Program-made: the position numbers and the translations under genes
Part shown: in pieces, positions 1 to 8,437 of the stretch
Layout of the letters: each line of letters opens with the position of its first letter
How positions within the stretch are numbered: position 1 is the stretch's first letter
Source of the DNA: Thiotrichales bacterium
GTDB taxonomy: Bacteria > Pseudomonadota > Gammaproteobacteria > J044
NCBI GenBank assembly: GCA_024762895.1
Contig: JANTGN010000015.1
Span: 1 to 23,295 of the forward strand
DNA: 23,295 nt
Reading direction: 5' to 3'
Notes under the pieces: model-generated
The model's input: only the letters and a program-made list of their open reading frames with translations
Told to the model about the DNA's origin: nothing
Database searches by the model: none

Positions 1-1937
1 GCACGCACGATCAGGCTTCCGCTTTTGCCTGTTACCAGCACCAGTTCCTTGTCCTGGATATGGTATTTCAGGGCATCCTGGGGATGGATCTCGGCATAGG
101 GTTCGATGATATGTCCCGATAACCTGGGTGACTTTCCTGTACGTGTCATTGTATGCCAGTGATCACGGACTCTTCCGGTATTTAAAACCAGTGGGAAATC
201 GTTACTACAGGCATATATGGGACTGCGGGGTTCAATGGGCAACATACGCGCCCGGCTATCAGGAGTATAGAATACCCCATCAGAAAACAGTCGAGGGGTC
301 CCCATTGGCGAACCCTTGCTGACGGGCCACTGAACTGGCTCAAGAGCGGCATAGGCCTCATCACTGATATCAGCCAGTGCACCCAGATCCAGGTCTCGCC
401 TGACCTCAGGTCTATAAGCGGTCATCGCGGCATATTCACGGAAGATATCGACCTCACTCTGATAGGCGAAGGCATCAGCGAAACCCATGCGACGGGCTAC
501 CTCGGTGATGATCCACCAGTCTGGCCTGGAATGTCCGGGTGCATCCAGGAAGGCCCTTTGACGGGATATGCAACGCTCGGAATTCGTTACCGTGCCCTTT
601 TTCTCGCCCCAGGTTGTGGCCGGTAGCATCACATCAGCGAACGCGGAGGTATCAGTCTGCGCCATACAATCCGAGATGACCACAAATTCACACTGTTCCA
701 GAGCAGCTCTCACCAAGCTCGAGTCCGGGACGCTGACTGCGGGGTTGGTGGCCATGATCCACAGGGCCTTGACCTTGCCCTGCCCGATGGCCTCAATCAT
801 ATCTACGGCCTTCAGGCCGGGTTTATCGGCAATAGCGGGGGATTTCCAGAAGCTCTGCACCAGGTCGCGATGCTCTGGTCGTTCTATTTCCAGGTGCGCT
901 GCCAGCTGATTGGCCAGTCCGCCCACCTCTCTACCACCCATGGCATTCGGTTGACCTGTAAATGAGAAAGGCCCCATACCGGGACGACCTATACGACCAC
1001 TGTAGAGATGACAGTTGATAATCGCATTGACCTTATCCGTGCCACTACTGGACTGATTAATGCCCTGTGAAAAAACCGTAATAACACGCTCCGTTCGAGC
1101 GAACAGGCGGTAAAAGGCCTCGACCTGCTCTATCTCCAGGCCACAACGTTGTGCGACCACATCGATAGTTGGCGCCGAATCACGTGCGGCCTGCAACGCC
1201 TCATCGACACCAGAGACAGATTTCAGAAAAAGCGGATTGTGTTCCTGAACCTGTTCCAGATGGTTTAACAGGCCGTTGAACAGGACGGAATCGGTACCGG
1301 GTTTCAGTGACAGATGGCTATCGGCAATGTCGGCTGTTGCTGTACGGCGTGGATCGATCAGGACGACCTGCAGGTCGGGATTTTGTTTCTTTGCCTTGAC
1401 GATCCGCTGGTAGAGCACCGGATGACACCAGGCAGTATTACTGCCAGTCAGTACAATTAGCTTGGCACGTTCCAGGTCTTCATAGGCACAAGGAACGGCA
1501 TCGACGCCAAAGGCCCGTTTGTATCCGGCTACCGTAGAAGACATACACAGTCGGGAGTTGGTATCTATATTGGCGCTGCCAATATAGCCCTTCATCAGTT
1601 TATTGGCGACGTAGTAGTCTTCAGTGAGCAACTGCCCGGAGACATAGAACGCGACCGAATCCGGGCCATGCTTATCGATGATGTCACGAAAAGTATGGGC
1701 AACGGTGTCCAGTGCTATATCCCAGCTAACCTGCTTTCCTTTGATAGTGGGATCCAGCAGGCGACCGTCAAGATCGAGTGTCTCTGCCAAGGCACTCCCC
1801 TTGGAGCATAGTCGGCCGAGGTTGGCTGGATGCGTTCTATCAGCACGTACGGTGATTTCGCCATGATCGTTTCTCTCGATCTGGACACCACATCCGACGC
1901 CACAGTAGGGGCAGGTCGTTTTCACTTGGCTTGTCAT
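1..1937 (-). CDS. nasA: Assimilatory nitrate reductase catalytic subunit, 3' end cut by window
   Basis: Molybdenum enzyme reducing nitrate to nitrite in the cytoplasm, the first step of nitrate assimilation. Reading leftward from ATG at 1937, the frame stays open to base 1, giving about 645 residues of an expected 700-900, so the C-terminus lies outside. The N-terminus has the [4Fe-4S] ligand pattern Cys9-x2-Cys12-x3-Cys16 and Cys44 (CPYCGVGC, then RLCSKG). SRLCMSSTVAGY near residue 131 supplies the likely molybdenum-ligating Cys. Bis-MGD pocket motifs follow (LTGSNTAWCHPV, GINQSSSGTDK, PNAMGGREVGG). There is no signal peptide, which argues for the assimilatory NasA/NarB type rather than periplasmic NapA. 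It is the last visible gene of the nrtABD-nirBD-nasA operon, 94 bp after nirD. Whether it carries the extra C-terminal [2Fe-2S] domain of some NasA proteins cannot be seen. Another molybdopterin oxidoreductase is possible but unlikely in this context. Confidence 0.93.
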   Translation of the reverse strand, partial: MTSQVKTTCPYCGVGCGVQIERNDHGEITVRADRTHPANLGRLCSKGSALAETLDLDGRLLDPTIKGKQVSWDIALDTVAHTFRDIIDKHGPDSVAFYVSGQLLTEDYYVANKLMKGYIGSANIDTNSRLCMSSTVAGYKRAFGVDAVPCAYEDLERAKLIVLTGSNTAWCHPVLYQRIVKAKKQNPDLQVVLIDPRRTATADIADSHLSLKPGTDSVLFNGLLNHLEQVQEHNPLFLKSVSGVDEALQAARDSAPTIDVVAQRCGLEIEQVEAFYRLFARTERVITVFSQGINQSSSGTDKVNAIINCHLYSGRIGRPGMGPFSFTGQPNAMGGREVGGLANQLAAHLEIERPEHRDLVQSFWKSPAIADKPGLKAVDMIEAIGQGKVKALWIMATNPAVSVPDSSLVRAALEQCEFVVISDCMAQTDTSAFADVMLPATTWGEKKGTVTNSERCISRQRAFLDAPGHSRPDWWIITEVARRMGFADAFAYQSEVDIFREYAAMTAYRPEVRRDLDLGALADISDEAYAALEPVQWPVSKGSPMGTPRLFSDGVFYTPDSRARMLPIEPRSPIYACSNDFPLVLNTGRVRDHWHTMTRTGKSPRLSGHIIEPYAEIHPQDALKYHIQDKELVLVTGKSGSLIVR

Positions 1938-1949
1938 ATCTGAATCCAG

Positions 1950-2017
1950 CTACAGGTCGGGGTAAGCCTGTAGACCAATTGATGCATGAAGATAAAGGCC
2001 GGCCACTGTAGCCGGCC
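1950..2017 (-). promoter_or_regulatory. Two hairpins in the nirD-nasA gap
   Basis: Just past the nirD stop, in the minus direction, a GC-only stem GGCCGGC/GCCGGCC (arms 2011-2017 and 1997-2003, 7-nt loop) is followed by a weak TTTAT tract. A second stem CTACAGG/CCTGTAG (1967-1973 and 1950-1956, 10-nt loop) ends 12 bases before the nasA start. Seen directly: the inverted repeats. Inferred: mRNA stability or partial termination between nirD and nasA. The U-tract is poor, so this is not called a terminator. Confidence 0.4.
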
Positions 2018-2031
2018 CTGACGATCCAGAA

Positions 2032-2361
2032 TCAGGCGACTGCCGTGATTGATTCATCCAGATCCAGCGAAACCTTCCCATCCTCTAACCTGGCCGCAAT
2101 ACTATGGGCGCAGCCCTCATCGGGGGCCACGGCCTCGCCGCTTTCAAGTTCAATCACCCAGTTGTGCAGTGGACAGGTTACGCGCTTGCCATGGACTATA
2201 CCCTGCGACAAAGGCCCACCCTTATGGGGACACTTATCAAATAGTGCAAAAACCTCGTCAGAGCTAGTACGAAATACGGCAATATCACCCTCGGATGATT
2301 TGATAATACGTGAACCCAGGCTTGGGATCTCTTCCAGATTACAAATAATGGTCCAGGCCAT
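2032..2361 (-). CDS. nirD: Nitrite reductase small subunit, Rieske type
   Basis: Small subunit (109 aa) of the cytoplasmic NAD(P)H nitrite reductase that makes ammonium from nitrite together with NirB. The protein has a complete Rieske [2Fe-2S] ligand set: Cys44-Pro-His46 and Cys63-x2-His66 (DKCPHKGG, then CPLHNW). This is the pattern of assimilatory small subunits such as Bacillus NasE. From memory, Escherichia coli NirD lacks these ligands, so this protein probably carries a real cluster. It starts with ATG behind GAGAGGA, 37 bp after nirB. It could be called a generic Rieske ferredoxin by sequence alone, but the position directly after nirB fixes the role. Confidence 0.93.
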   Translation of the reverse strand: MAWTIICNLEEIPSLGSRIIKSSEGDIAVFRTSSDEVFALFDKCPHKGGPLSQGIVHGKRVTCPLHNWVIELESGEAVAPDEGCAHSIAARLEDGKVSLDLDESITAVA

Positions 2362-2398
2362 AATGTCCTCTCAAATTTTCTTAACTTAGATCGATGAA

Positions 2399-4837
2399 TT
2401 AACCGGCATTAACCGTGAGTGGTGTAAACTCGTGACTCTCAGCACCTTCTGCACGTTCTTTCCAGGGGTCTATCTGTACATACTTCTGTGACTCCTCGAA
2501 ACGTTGCTGCAGGGCCTTACGGTTTTCTGCATCCTCGACCACTTTTTCCTTCACATAGGTCAGACCAACACGTTCAATCCATGGCGCCGTTCGTTCCAGA
2601 TAACGGGCTTCTTCTCGATATAACTGGGTAAAGGCAGCGCAATATTCTATCACCTCTTCTTCGGTGTCGACCTTACAGAGGAAATCGGTTGCACGGACCT
2701 TGATACCACCATTACCGCCAACATGTAACTCATAACCCGAATCAACACAGACTACACCAAAGTCCTTGATGGTGGCCTCTGCACAGTTTCGGGGACAACC
2801 GGAAACGGCCAGCTTGAATTTATGTGGCATCCAGGAGCCCCAGGTGTATTTTTCAAGCTTAATCCCCATGGACATTGAGGCCTGGGTGCCGAAACGACAC
2901 CATTCTGATCCAACACAGGTCTTAACGGTGCGTAGGCTCTTACCATAGGCGCCACCGGAAACGAATCCGGCCTCGGAAAGATCACCCCAGACGGCTGGCA
3001 ATTTCTCCTTGGGAACACCCAGTAGATCGATACGCGACCCCCCGGTGAACTTGACCGTCGGGATTTCATGTTTCTCTGCCACCTCGGCAATCTTCATCAG
3101 TTCGGTAGGTGATGTCACGCCACCCCAGATACGCGGAACAACAGAATAGGTACCGTCTTTCTGTATATTGGCGTGTACACGCTCGTTAATGAAGCGTGAT
3201 GCTGCATCGTCCTTATACTCTGCCGGCCAGTTGGCCAGCAGATAATAATTAACGGCAGGCCGACAGACATGACAGCCATCATCGGTTTGCCAGTTCAGTG
3301 CTTCATAGACTGCCTGCTTCGACTTAAGCCCCTGTTCCTTAATGGCCGCTATCAGTTCATCATGCGAGTGCTCCGTACAGCCACATACGGGTTTCTTCTT
3401 GGGGGCCTGGGAGTAATCACCGCCAACGGTTTCAGCCAGGATGGTCTCAACCAGGCCGGTACAGGAACCACAGGAGCTGGAGGCCTTGGTGTGTGCACGT
3501 ACATCATCGAGAGTGAACAGTTTCTTTTCGACGATGGCATTGACAATATCACCCTTGCAGACACCGTTACATCCGCAGATCTCTGCCGAATCAGGCATGG
3601 CTGCGACGCGATTGTCATCACCGTGGCCTGAATCACCCAGATGCGCCTGACCAAACAGGAGGTTTTCACGAATATCGGAGATATCCGTTCCATCACGCAA
3701 CAGCTGGAAGTACCAGGTGCCATCAATGGTATCGCCATAGAGTACGGCGCCAATAATCTTATTATCCTTGATCACCAGCTTCTTGTAGACACCGCTGGCA
3801 GCATCCTGGAAGACCATGTCTTCGGTTGATTCATCACCATGAAAGTCACCGGCAGAGAACAGATCGATGCCAGTTACCTTGAGCATAGTCGAAGTCACCG
3901 ACCCCTCATAACGCGCTATACCATGTTCAGCGAGGTGGTTAGCGCAGACCTTGGCCATTTCAAACAGCGGTGCTACCAGGCCATAGGTCATACCGCGATG
4001 TTGTACACATTCGCCAACTGCATAAATACGTGGGTCAAAGGTCTGCAGGGTATCGTTGACCACCAGGCCTCGTTCACAATGCAGGCCCGCCGATTCGGCC
4101 AGGCTAAAGTTGGGGCGTATGCCGACGGCCATGACAACGAGGTCAGCGTCGATGACTGTTCCATCGGTAAATTTGAGGCCCGTTACTCGATCTTCGCCAA
4201 TAATCTGTTCGGTCTGCGCGGGCATCATGAACTTCATGCCCCGCTCTTCCAGGGATTTTTTCAACAGCTTGCCGGCAGGTGCATCCAGCTGACGCTCCAT
4301 GAGGGTATCCATCAGATGCACTACGGTGACATCCATGCCCTGCTTCATCAGTCCATTGGCTGCTTCAAGCCCCAGCAGGCCACCACCAATAACAACGGCA
4401 TGCTTGTACTGTTTCGCCGCATCCAGCATTCGATCAACATCATAAATATCACGGAACCCGATGACACCCTCCAGGTCAGCACCGGGGACTGGCAGCATGA
4501 AGGGGTTTGAACCGGTCGCGATGATCAGGCGATCATAATCTGCTTCGGTACCATCCTCCGCCCTGACCTTGCGTGCCACGCGGTCAATCTCGGTAACATT
4601 CTTACCCTTGTATAGCTTGATGCCATTATCGACATACCACTGCTCATCATTGAGCATGATGTCATCGATGGTCTTTTCTGAAGCCAGAACCGGAGAGAGC
4701 ATGATTCGGTTGTAATTACCATAGGGCTCCGAACCGAATACGGTGATTTCATATTTTTCGGGTTCAAGCTTTAGCAGTTCTTCCACGGTACGCATACCTG
4801 CCATACCGTTACCAATAACTACAAGACGTTCTTGCAT
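2399..4837 (-). CDS. nirB: NAD(P)H nitrite reductase large subunit
   Basis: Cytoplasmic flavo-siroheme enzyme reducing nitrite to ammonium with six electrons from NAD(P)H. The chosen start (MQERLVVIG, 812 aa) has GGAG about 8 bases upstream; an in-frame ATG 7 codons earlier at 4858 lacks a comparable site. Domains in order: FAD-binding Rossmann fold (VIGNGMAG at the N-terminus); NAD-binding fold (VIGGGLLGLEAANG); two BFD-like [2Fe-2S] modules (CGCNGVC...CGSC and VCGC...CHVC); ferredoxin-like half domain (INERVHANIQKDG); and a siroheme/[4Fe-4S] site with Cys641-x5-Cys647 and Cys681-x3-Cys685 (CVGSEWC, CPRNC). The length is close to E. coli NirB (about 847). It follows nrtD after 153 bp containing a terminator-like hairpin and precedes nirD. 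Siroheme synthesis genes are not in the window. Confidence 0.97.
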   Translation of the reverse strand: MQERLVVIGNGMAGMRTVEELLKLEPEKYEITVFGSEPYGNYNRIMLSPVLASEKTIDDIMLNDEQWYVDNGIKLYKGKNVTEIDRVARKVRAEDGTEADYDRLIIATGSNPFMLPVPGADLEGVIGFRDIYDVDRMLDAAKQYKHAVVIGGGLLGLEAANGLMKQGMDVTVVHLMDTLMERQLDAPAGKLLKKSLEERGMKFMMPAQTEQIIGEDRVTGLKFTDGTVIDADLVVMAVGIRPNFSLAESAGLHCERGLVVNDTLQTFDPRIYAVGECVQHRGMTYGLVAPLFEMAKVCANHLAEHGIARYEGSVTSTMLKVTGIDLFSAGDFHGDESTEDMVFQDAASGVYKKLVIKDNKIIGAVLYGDTIDGTWYFQLLRDGTDISDIRENLLFGQAHLGDSGHGDDNRVAAMPDSAEICGCNGVCKGDIVNAIVEKKLFTLDDVRAHTKASSSCGSCTGLVETILAETVGGDYSQAPKKKPVCGCTEHSHDELIAAIKEQGLKSKQAVYEALNWQTDDGCHVCRPAVNYYLLANWPAEYKDDAASRFINERVHANIQKDGTYSVVPRIWGGVTSPTELMKIAEVAEKHEIPTVKFTGGSRIDLLGVPKEKLPAVWGDLSEAGFVSGGAYGKSLRTVKTCVGSEWCRFGTQASMSMGIKLEKYTWGSWMPHKFKLAVSGCPRNCAEATIKDFGVVCVDSGYELHVGGNGGIKVRATDFLCKVDTEEEVIEYCAAFTQLYREEARYLERTAPWIERVGLTYVKEKVVEDAENRKALQQRFEESQKYVQIDPWKERAEGAESHEFTPLTVNAG

Positions 4838-4855
4838 GGAATTTCTCCAACAGTT

Positions 4856-4876
4856 CAACCTGTTCTATTCAGGTTG
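4856..4876 (-). promoter_or_regulatory. Hairpin just upstream of the nirB ribosome site
   Basis: A perfect 7-bp inverted repeat, CAACCTG and CAGGTTG around a 7-nt loop, ends about 8 bases before the GGAG of nirB. An overlapping stem AACAG/CTGTT (loop GTTGAA) would compete with it. Either could modulate nirB translation or protect a processed mRNA end. The repeat is seen; the function is inference. Confidence 0.35.
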
Positions 4877-4930
4877 CGATTAAGTTACAGGGCTGTGTTT
4901 AGTCCAGATCAATACAGTGAAACGAGCGCT

Positions 4931-4986
4931 AAAAAAAGGGAGTCCTTCCCCAATGCACATCCTGTTCCCCGAGTCACACAAGGACT
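4931..4986 (-). terminator. Terminator-like element between nrtD and nirB
   Basis: Four bases after the nrtD stop, on the minus strand, AGTCCTT (4980-4986) can pair with AAGGACT (4941-4947). An alternative small hairpin GGGA/TCCC (4938-4950) directly precedes seven T residues (4931-4937). The U-tract is strong; the long loop of the 7-bp stem makes efficiency uncertain. Likely partial termination between transporter and reductase genes, since no convincing promoter is seen before nirB. Confidence 0.5.
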
Positions 4987-4990
4987 ACTT

Positions 4991-5884
4991 TCAGGCAGCC
5001 TCTGGTTTATTATCCGTAAGCTTCTCAGATGCCATGGAGGCCTCTTCAGACATCTCTTCTTTGTCTGTTTTTGATGCCTCAGTCTTATCATCCGGATTGC
5101 GCTGTTTTTCATACAGGAATTGCAATACGGCATGACGATAATGGTTGTATTCAGAATCATCACTTAGTTCGACACGATTGCGTGGACGCTCCAGATTGAC
5201 CTCGAGTATTTCTCCAATCGTCGCAGCCGGTCCGTTGGTCATCATGACAATTCGGTCAGACAAAAGGACCGCCTCGTCGACGTCATGCGTGATCATAATG
5301 ACGGTGTTACCAAGGCTGGAGGTGATTTCCATGAGGGAATCCTGGAGATGAGCACGTGTCAGGGCATCGAGCGCACCAAAGGGTTCATCCATCAGCAGGA
5401 TCTTGGGCTCCATGGCCAGGGCTCGCGCTATACCCACACGTTGCTTCATACCTCCGGAGATCTCATCCGGACGCTTATCCATGGCGTGATCCATATGCAC
5501 CAGATTAAGATTGTGTTCTATCCACTCCTTCATCTCTGGTTTAGTCTTCTGGCCCTTAAAAACCTGTTTTACGGCTAATTCGACATTTTCATAAGCCGTT
5601 AACCAGGGCAGTAATGAATGATTCTGGAACACAACGGCTCGTTCCGGACCCGGTTCATCGACCTCTTTTCCATCCAGCAGAACGCCGCCCTCTGTAGCCT
5701 TGTAAAGACCAGCGACGATATTAAGAACCGTGGACTTACCACAGCCTGAATGTCCGATGAGTGAAATAAACTCACCCTCTTCGATCTTCAGGTTTACTTT
5801 ATTCAGTGCCCTGAACGGACCGTTAGGGGTTGGGAAATCGATACTGACGCCAGTCAGTTCAAGATGTGGGACTGTATGTGTCAT
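4991..5884 (-). CDS. nrtD: Nitrate ABC transporter ATP-binding protein
   Basis: ATPase (297 aa) driving nitrate/nitrite import with the NrtB permease and NrtA binding protein, at the inner face of the cytoplasmic membrane. Walker A is GHSGCGKST at residues 44-52, Q-loop Gln87, signature ISGGMKQR at 142-149, Walker B LLMDEP at 163-168, and switch His in MITHDVDEA. It is one ATPase domain without the C-terminal NrtA-like domain of cyanobacterial NrtC. The last 30-40 residues form an acidic, Lys/Glu/Ser-rich tail that looks disordered. The ATG follows AGGAG, 13 bp after nrtB. The NrtD/TauB/SsuB group is hard to split by sequence; nirBD and nasA in the same operon identify the substrate. Confidence 0.93.
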   Translation of the reverse strand: MTHTVPHLELTGVSIDFPTPNGPFRALNKVNLKIEEGEFISLIGHSGCGKSTVLNIVAGLYKATEGGVLLDGKEVDEPGPERAVVFQNHSLLPWLTAYENVELAVKQVFKGQKTKPEMKEWIEHNLNLVHMDHAMDKRPDEISGGMKQRVGIARALAMEPKILLMDEPFGALDALTRAHLQDSLMEITSSLGNTVIMITHDVDEAVLLSDRIVMMTNGPAATIGEILEVNLERPRNRVELSDDSEYNHYRHAVLQFLYEKQRNPDDKTEASKTDKEEMSEEASMASEKLTDNKPEAA

Positions 5885-5897
5885 CTGATTTCTCCTG

Positions 5898-6902
5898 TTA
5901 ACGAATATCGGCGGTCTTATCCCAGGACAGTACGCGCTGTAAGGTCAGCATGCCCCGGTCAAGGAGAAAACCAATCGCACCAATCACCAGTACGGCAACC
6001 ATGATGCGGCCCAATGAATTTGAGCTTCCATTCTGGAACTCATCCCAGACAAACTTTCCAAGACCAGGGTTTTGAGCCAGCATCTCAGCGGCAATCAGTA
6101 CCATCCAGGCAATACCCAGTGACAGGCGCAGGCCGGTGAACATCATAGGAAGCGATGAAGGAATGACGATCTTGTAGATATTGGTAAGCCAGCTCAGTCT
6201 TAGCACCTTGCTGACATTGATCAGGTCCTTGCTGATGGAGGCTACACCAACGGCGGTATTGATCATGGTCGGCCACAGACAACACAGGAGTACAGTGATC
6301 ATCGAAGTCAGATAAGACTTGGAAAACATGGGGTCTTTGGTGACATAGACCGCACTGACAACCATCGTGACCAGGGGCAACCAGGCGAGGGGTGATACCG
6401 GTTTGAACAACTGAATAATCGGATTAAAGGCGGCATACAGGCCTGGGCTAAGTCCAATGATGATTCCTATAGGTATGGCGATCAGCGAGGCCAGGATAAA
6501 GCCGGACAGGACTGTGACCAGACTGGTGCCAATCTGATCAAAGAATGTGGGGTTGCCGGTATAGGGGCGAATTTTAACCTTGGCATTGGGGTCTTTGGCC
6601 AACTTGGCTTCATTACGCTTTTGCTGACGTTCATAAAAAGCAATCTCTTTTTCTTTTTCAGCCTTGCTTTCATCGAGCAAATTGAGAAACTGGGTTCTGA
6701 CTTCACCCGGGCCAGGAAACTTGCCCAGAGAGGTGTCGATGGCCGAAGCGGCGCCTGCCCAGATAATCAGGAAAATGACCAGACCAAGTAGCGGTGTGCC
6801 GACTTTGGCCAGGATGATTTTGATCTGCTCCGTTGGGTTTTCACCTTTCACCAGTTTTATGACCGGTTTTAACCAGGGCAGATAGTTAGTGAGCTTCTGC
6901 AT
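5898..6902 (-). CDS. nrtB: Nitrate ABC transporter permease
   Basis: Integral membrane subunit (334 aa from the chosen start) of the nitrate importer. The start MQKLTNYLP at 6902 has GAGGG 7 bases upstream; an ATG six codons earlier at 6920 has no such site. An N-terminal hydrophobic segment (LLGLVIFLIIWAGAA) is followed by an unusually charged stretch rich in Lys and Glu (about residues 80-125), then the permease core. The core carries the cytoplasmic-loop EAA-type motif region (GLRLSLGIAWMVLIAAEML), where the ATPase docks. It follows nrtA after a gap with an intrinsic terminator-like hairpin, suggesting less permease than binding protein. Family: binding-protein-dependent transport inner membrane component, NrtB/TauC/SsuC group. 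Confidence 0.92.
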   Translation of the reverse strand: MQKLTNYLPWLKPVIKLVKGENPTEQIKIILAKVGTPLLGLVIFLIIWAGAASAIDTSLGKFPGPGEVRTQFLNLLDESKAEKEKEIAFYERQQKRNEAKLAKDPNAKVKIRPYTGNPTFFDQIGTSLVTVLSGFILASLIAIPIGIIIGLSPGLYAAFNPIIQLFKPVSPLAWLPLVTMVVSAVYVTKDPMFSKSYLTSMITVLLCCLWPTMINTAVGVASISKDLINVSKVLRLSWLTNIYKIVIPSSLPMMFTGLRLSLGIAWMVLIAAEMLAQNPGLGKFVWDEFQNGSSNSLGRIMVAVLVIGAIGFLLDRGMLTLQRVLSWDKTADIR

Positions 6903-6921
6903 TATGTGACCCTCATGCATT

Positions 6922-6958
6922 GAAAAAAATCTCCACCACCGGGGTGTGGTGGAGATTT
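6922..6958 (-). terminator. Intercistronic terminator between nrtA and nrtB
   Basis: On the minus strand a perfect 13-bp stem AAATCTCCACCAC/GTGGTGGAGATTT (arms 6946-6958 and 6927-6939, 6-nt loop) runs directly into TTTTTTT. It has all features of a Rho-independent terminator. Because nrtB follows with only a ribosome site, it probably ends most transcripts after nrtA and lets a fraction through. Binding proteins are usually needed in excess over membrane subunits. Confidence 0.8.
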
Positions 6959-6964
6959 CGATAC

Positions 6965-8359
6965 TTAAACTTCGTCCTTACCCTTGAGACCGATGGGGAA
7001 CTTTTCCAGGTACTCATTCGGTTTTTTACCATCAAAGGTAATACCGTCAATGAATTCGGTCTGAGGCGGACGGAAACCGTCTTCTGTATCAAAGTCAGGG
7101 AAGTCTTTCGCCTTGACCTTACCCTCGGCGATCAACTCCTTGGCGGCCGCAGCATAGATGTCAGGACGATAGACCTTTTTCGCGATATCCATGTACCAGC
7201 TATCTGGCTTGTACTCAGCGATCTGCCCCCAGCGACGCATCTGGGTCAGATACCAGATGGCATCTGAATAGTAGGGATAGGTCGCGTTATAGCGGAAGAA
7301 GACATTAAAGTCCGGGACCTCTCGCTTATCGCCCTTTTCATATTCGAATGTACCGGTCATCGAGTTGGCAATCACGTCATAGTCAGCACCAACATATTGG
7401 GGCATGGAAAGGATCTTGACGGCCTCAGGGCGGTTAGCGTTGTTGTTTTCATCCAGCCATTGCGCCGCACGAATCATCGCCTTTACAACACGAATATGGG
7501 TATTGGGGTATTTATCAGCCCATGACTTGGAAACACCAAATACCTTTTCGGGATTGTCTTTCCAGATCTCGTAATCGGTAATAACAGGCACACCAATACC
7601 TTTGAATACAGCCTGCTGATTCCAGGGTTCACCGACACAATAACCATAAATAGTACCTGCCTCGAGTGTGGCGGGCATCTGGGGTGGAGGTGTTACGGAC
7701 AATAGTACATCGGCATCGATGGTGCCCGAGGTGTCACCCTTCTTGGGGTTGTAGTAACCGGGATGGAGGTTACCCGCTGCCAGCCAGTAGCGAAGCTCAT
7801 AGTTATGGGTCGATACCGGGAAGACCATACCCATCTTGAAGGGTTTGCCTTCATCTTTAAATTTCTCTACCACGGGTTTCAGGGCATCGGCCTTGATGGG
7901 ATGGACCGGCTTACCATCCTTGTGTTCGATATTTGGCTTCATCTGTTCCCAGATATCGTTGGAAACCGTGATGCCGTTTCCGTTCAGGTCCATGCTGAAG
8001 GCGGTAATGATATGATCCTGCGTACCAAACCCGATCGTGGCTCCCAGTGGCTGACCTGCCAGCATGTGTGCACCGTCGAGTTTTCCATCAATCACGCCAT
8101 CAAGCAGCACCTTCCAGTTAGCCTGGGCCTCGAGGGTAACGTATAGTCCCTCATCCTCGAAGTAGCCCTTTTCATAGGCAATGGCCAGCGGTGCCATATC
8201 CGTCAGCTTGATGAAACCAAATTTCAGATCTTCTTTCTCGGGCTCACCCACGGCTGCCATTGTCTGAGCGGTGAATGAGGTTGCGCCAAGACCCAGGGCC
8301 AGTCCTAATGCCAGGGCTGTTTTCTTAATGAAGCTACGTCGACTCGGTTTGTAAGACAT
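6965..8359 (-). CDS. nrtA: Nitrate-binding periplasmic protein of the ABC transporter
   Basis: Solute-binding protein (464 aa) capturing nitrate (possibly nitrite) in the periplasm for NrtBD. The N-terminus is a Tat-type signal: SRRSFIKK with Arg7-Arg8, a hydrophobic stretch (ALALGLALGLG) and a likely cleavage site after TAQTMA. The mature part begins KFGFIKLTDMAPLAIAYEKG, characteristic of NrtA/CmpA. The start ATG has AAAGGA upstream. It is the first gene of the operon, behind a sigma-54 promoter and an attenuator leader. The cytoplasmic sensor NasS is a homologue without a signal peptide; the Tat signal here favours the transport role. Bicarbonate-binding CmpA is the main alternative and is excluded by context. 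Confidence 0.94.
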   Translation of the reverse strand: MSYKPSRRSFIKKTALALGLALGLGATSFTAQTMAAVGEPEKEDLKFGFIKLTDMAPLAIAYEKGYFEDEGLYVTLEAQANWKVLLDGVIDGKLDGAHMLAGQPLGATIGFGTQDHIITAFSMDLNGNGITVSNDIWEQMKPNIEHKDGKPVHPIKADALKPVVEKFKDEGKPFKMGMVFPVSTHNYELRYWLAAGNLHPGYYNPKKGDTSGTIDADVLLSVTPPPQMPATLEAGTIYGYCVGEPWNQQAVFKGIGVPVITDYEIWKDNPEKVFGVSKSWADKYPNTHIRVVKAMIRAAQWLDENNNANRPEAVKILSMPQYVGADYDVIANSMTGTFEYEKGDKREVPDFNVFFRYNATYPYYSDAIWYLTQMRRWGQIAEYKPDSWYMDIAKKVYRPDIYAAAAKELIAEGKVKAKDFPDFDTEDGFRPPQTEFIDGITFDGKKPNEYLEKFPIGLKGKDEV

Positions 8360-8386
8360 GTTAGTCCTTTTGATTAAGGTTAAATC

Positions 8387-8437
8387 AAAAAAAAGCCCAC
8401 CATCGCCTGTCGGATGCCCCGACGGAGAAAGTGGACT
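8387..8437 (-). terminator. Leader terminator (attenuator) upstream of nrtA
   Basis: On the minus strand AGTCCAC (8431-8437) pairs with GTGGGCT (8394-8400) as the base of a longer hairpin with an inner stem GTCGG/CCGAC, followed by eight T residues (8387-8394). It lies about 28 bp before the nrtA start. The 5' arm is shared with the second ANTAR-type hairpin, so the two structures exclude each other. Confidence 0.82.

Noticed and set aside
568..909. Open frame of 113 codons on the plus strand at the left end
   Set aside because: Lies antisense inside nasA, which has continuous, clearly conserved coding in the opposite direction.
3839..4510. Long open frame of 223 codons on the plus strand
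   Set aside because: Antisense shadow of nirB, whose domains cover the whole region; no ribosome site or recognisable product.
4896..4911. Weak -24/-12-like sequence TGGACTAAACACAGCC before nirB
   Set aside because: GG/GC spacing is right but the bases between GG and the spacer, and the -12 flank, match poorly; not enough to claim a promoter.
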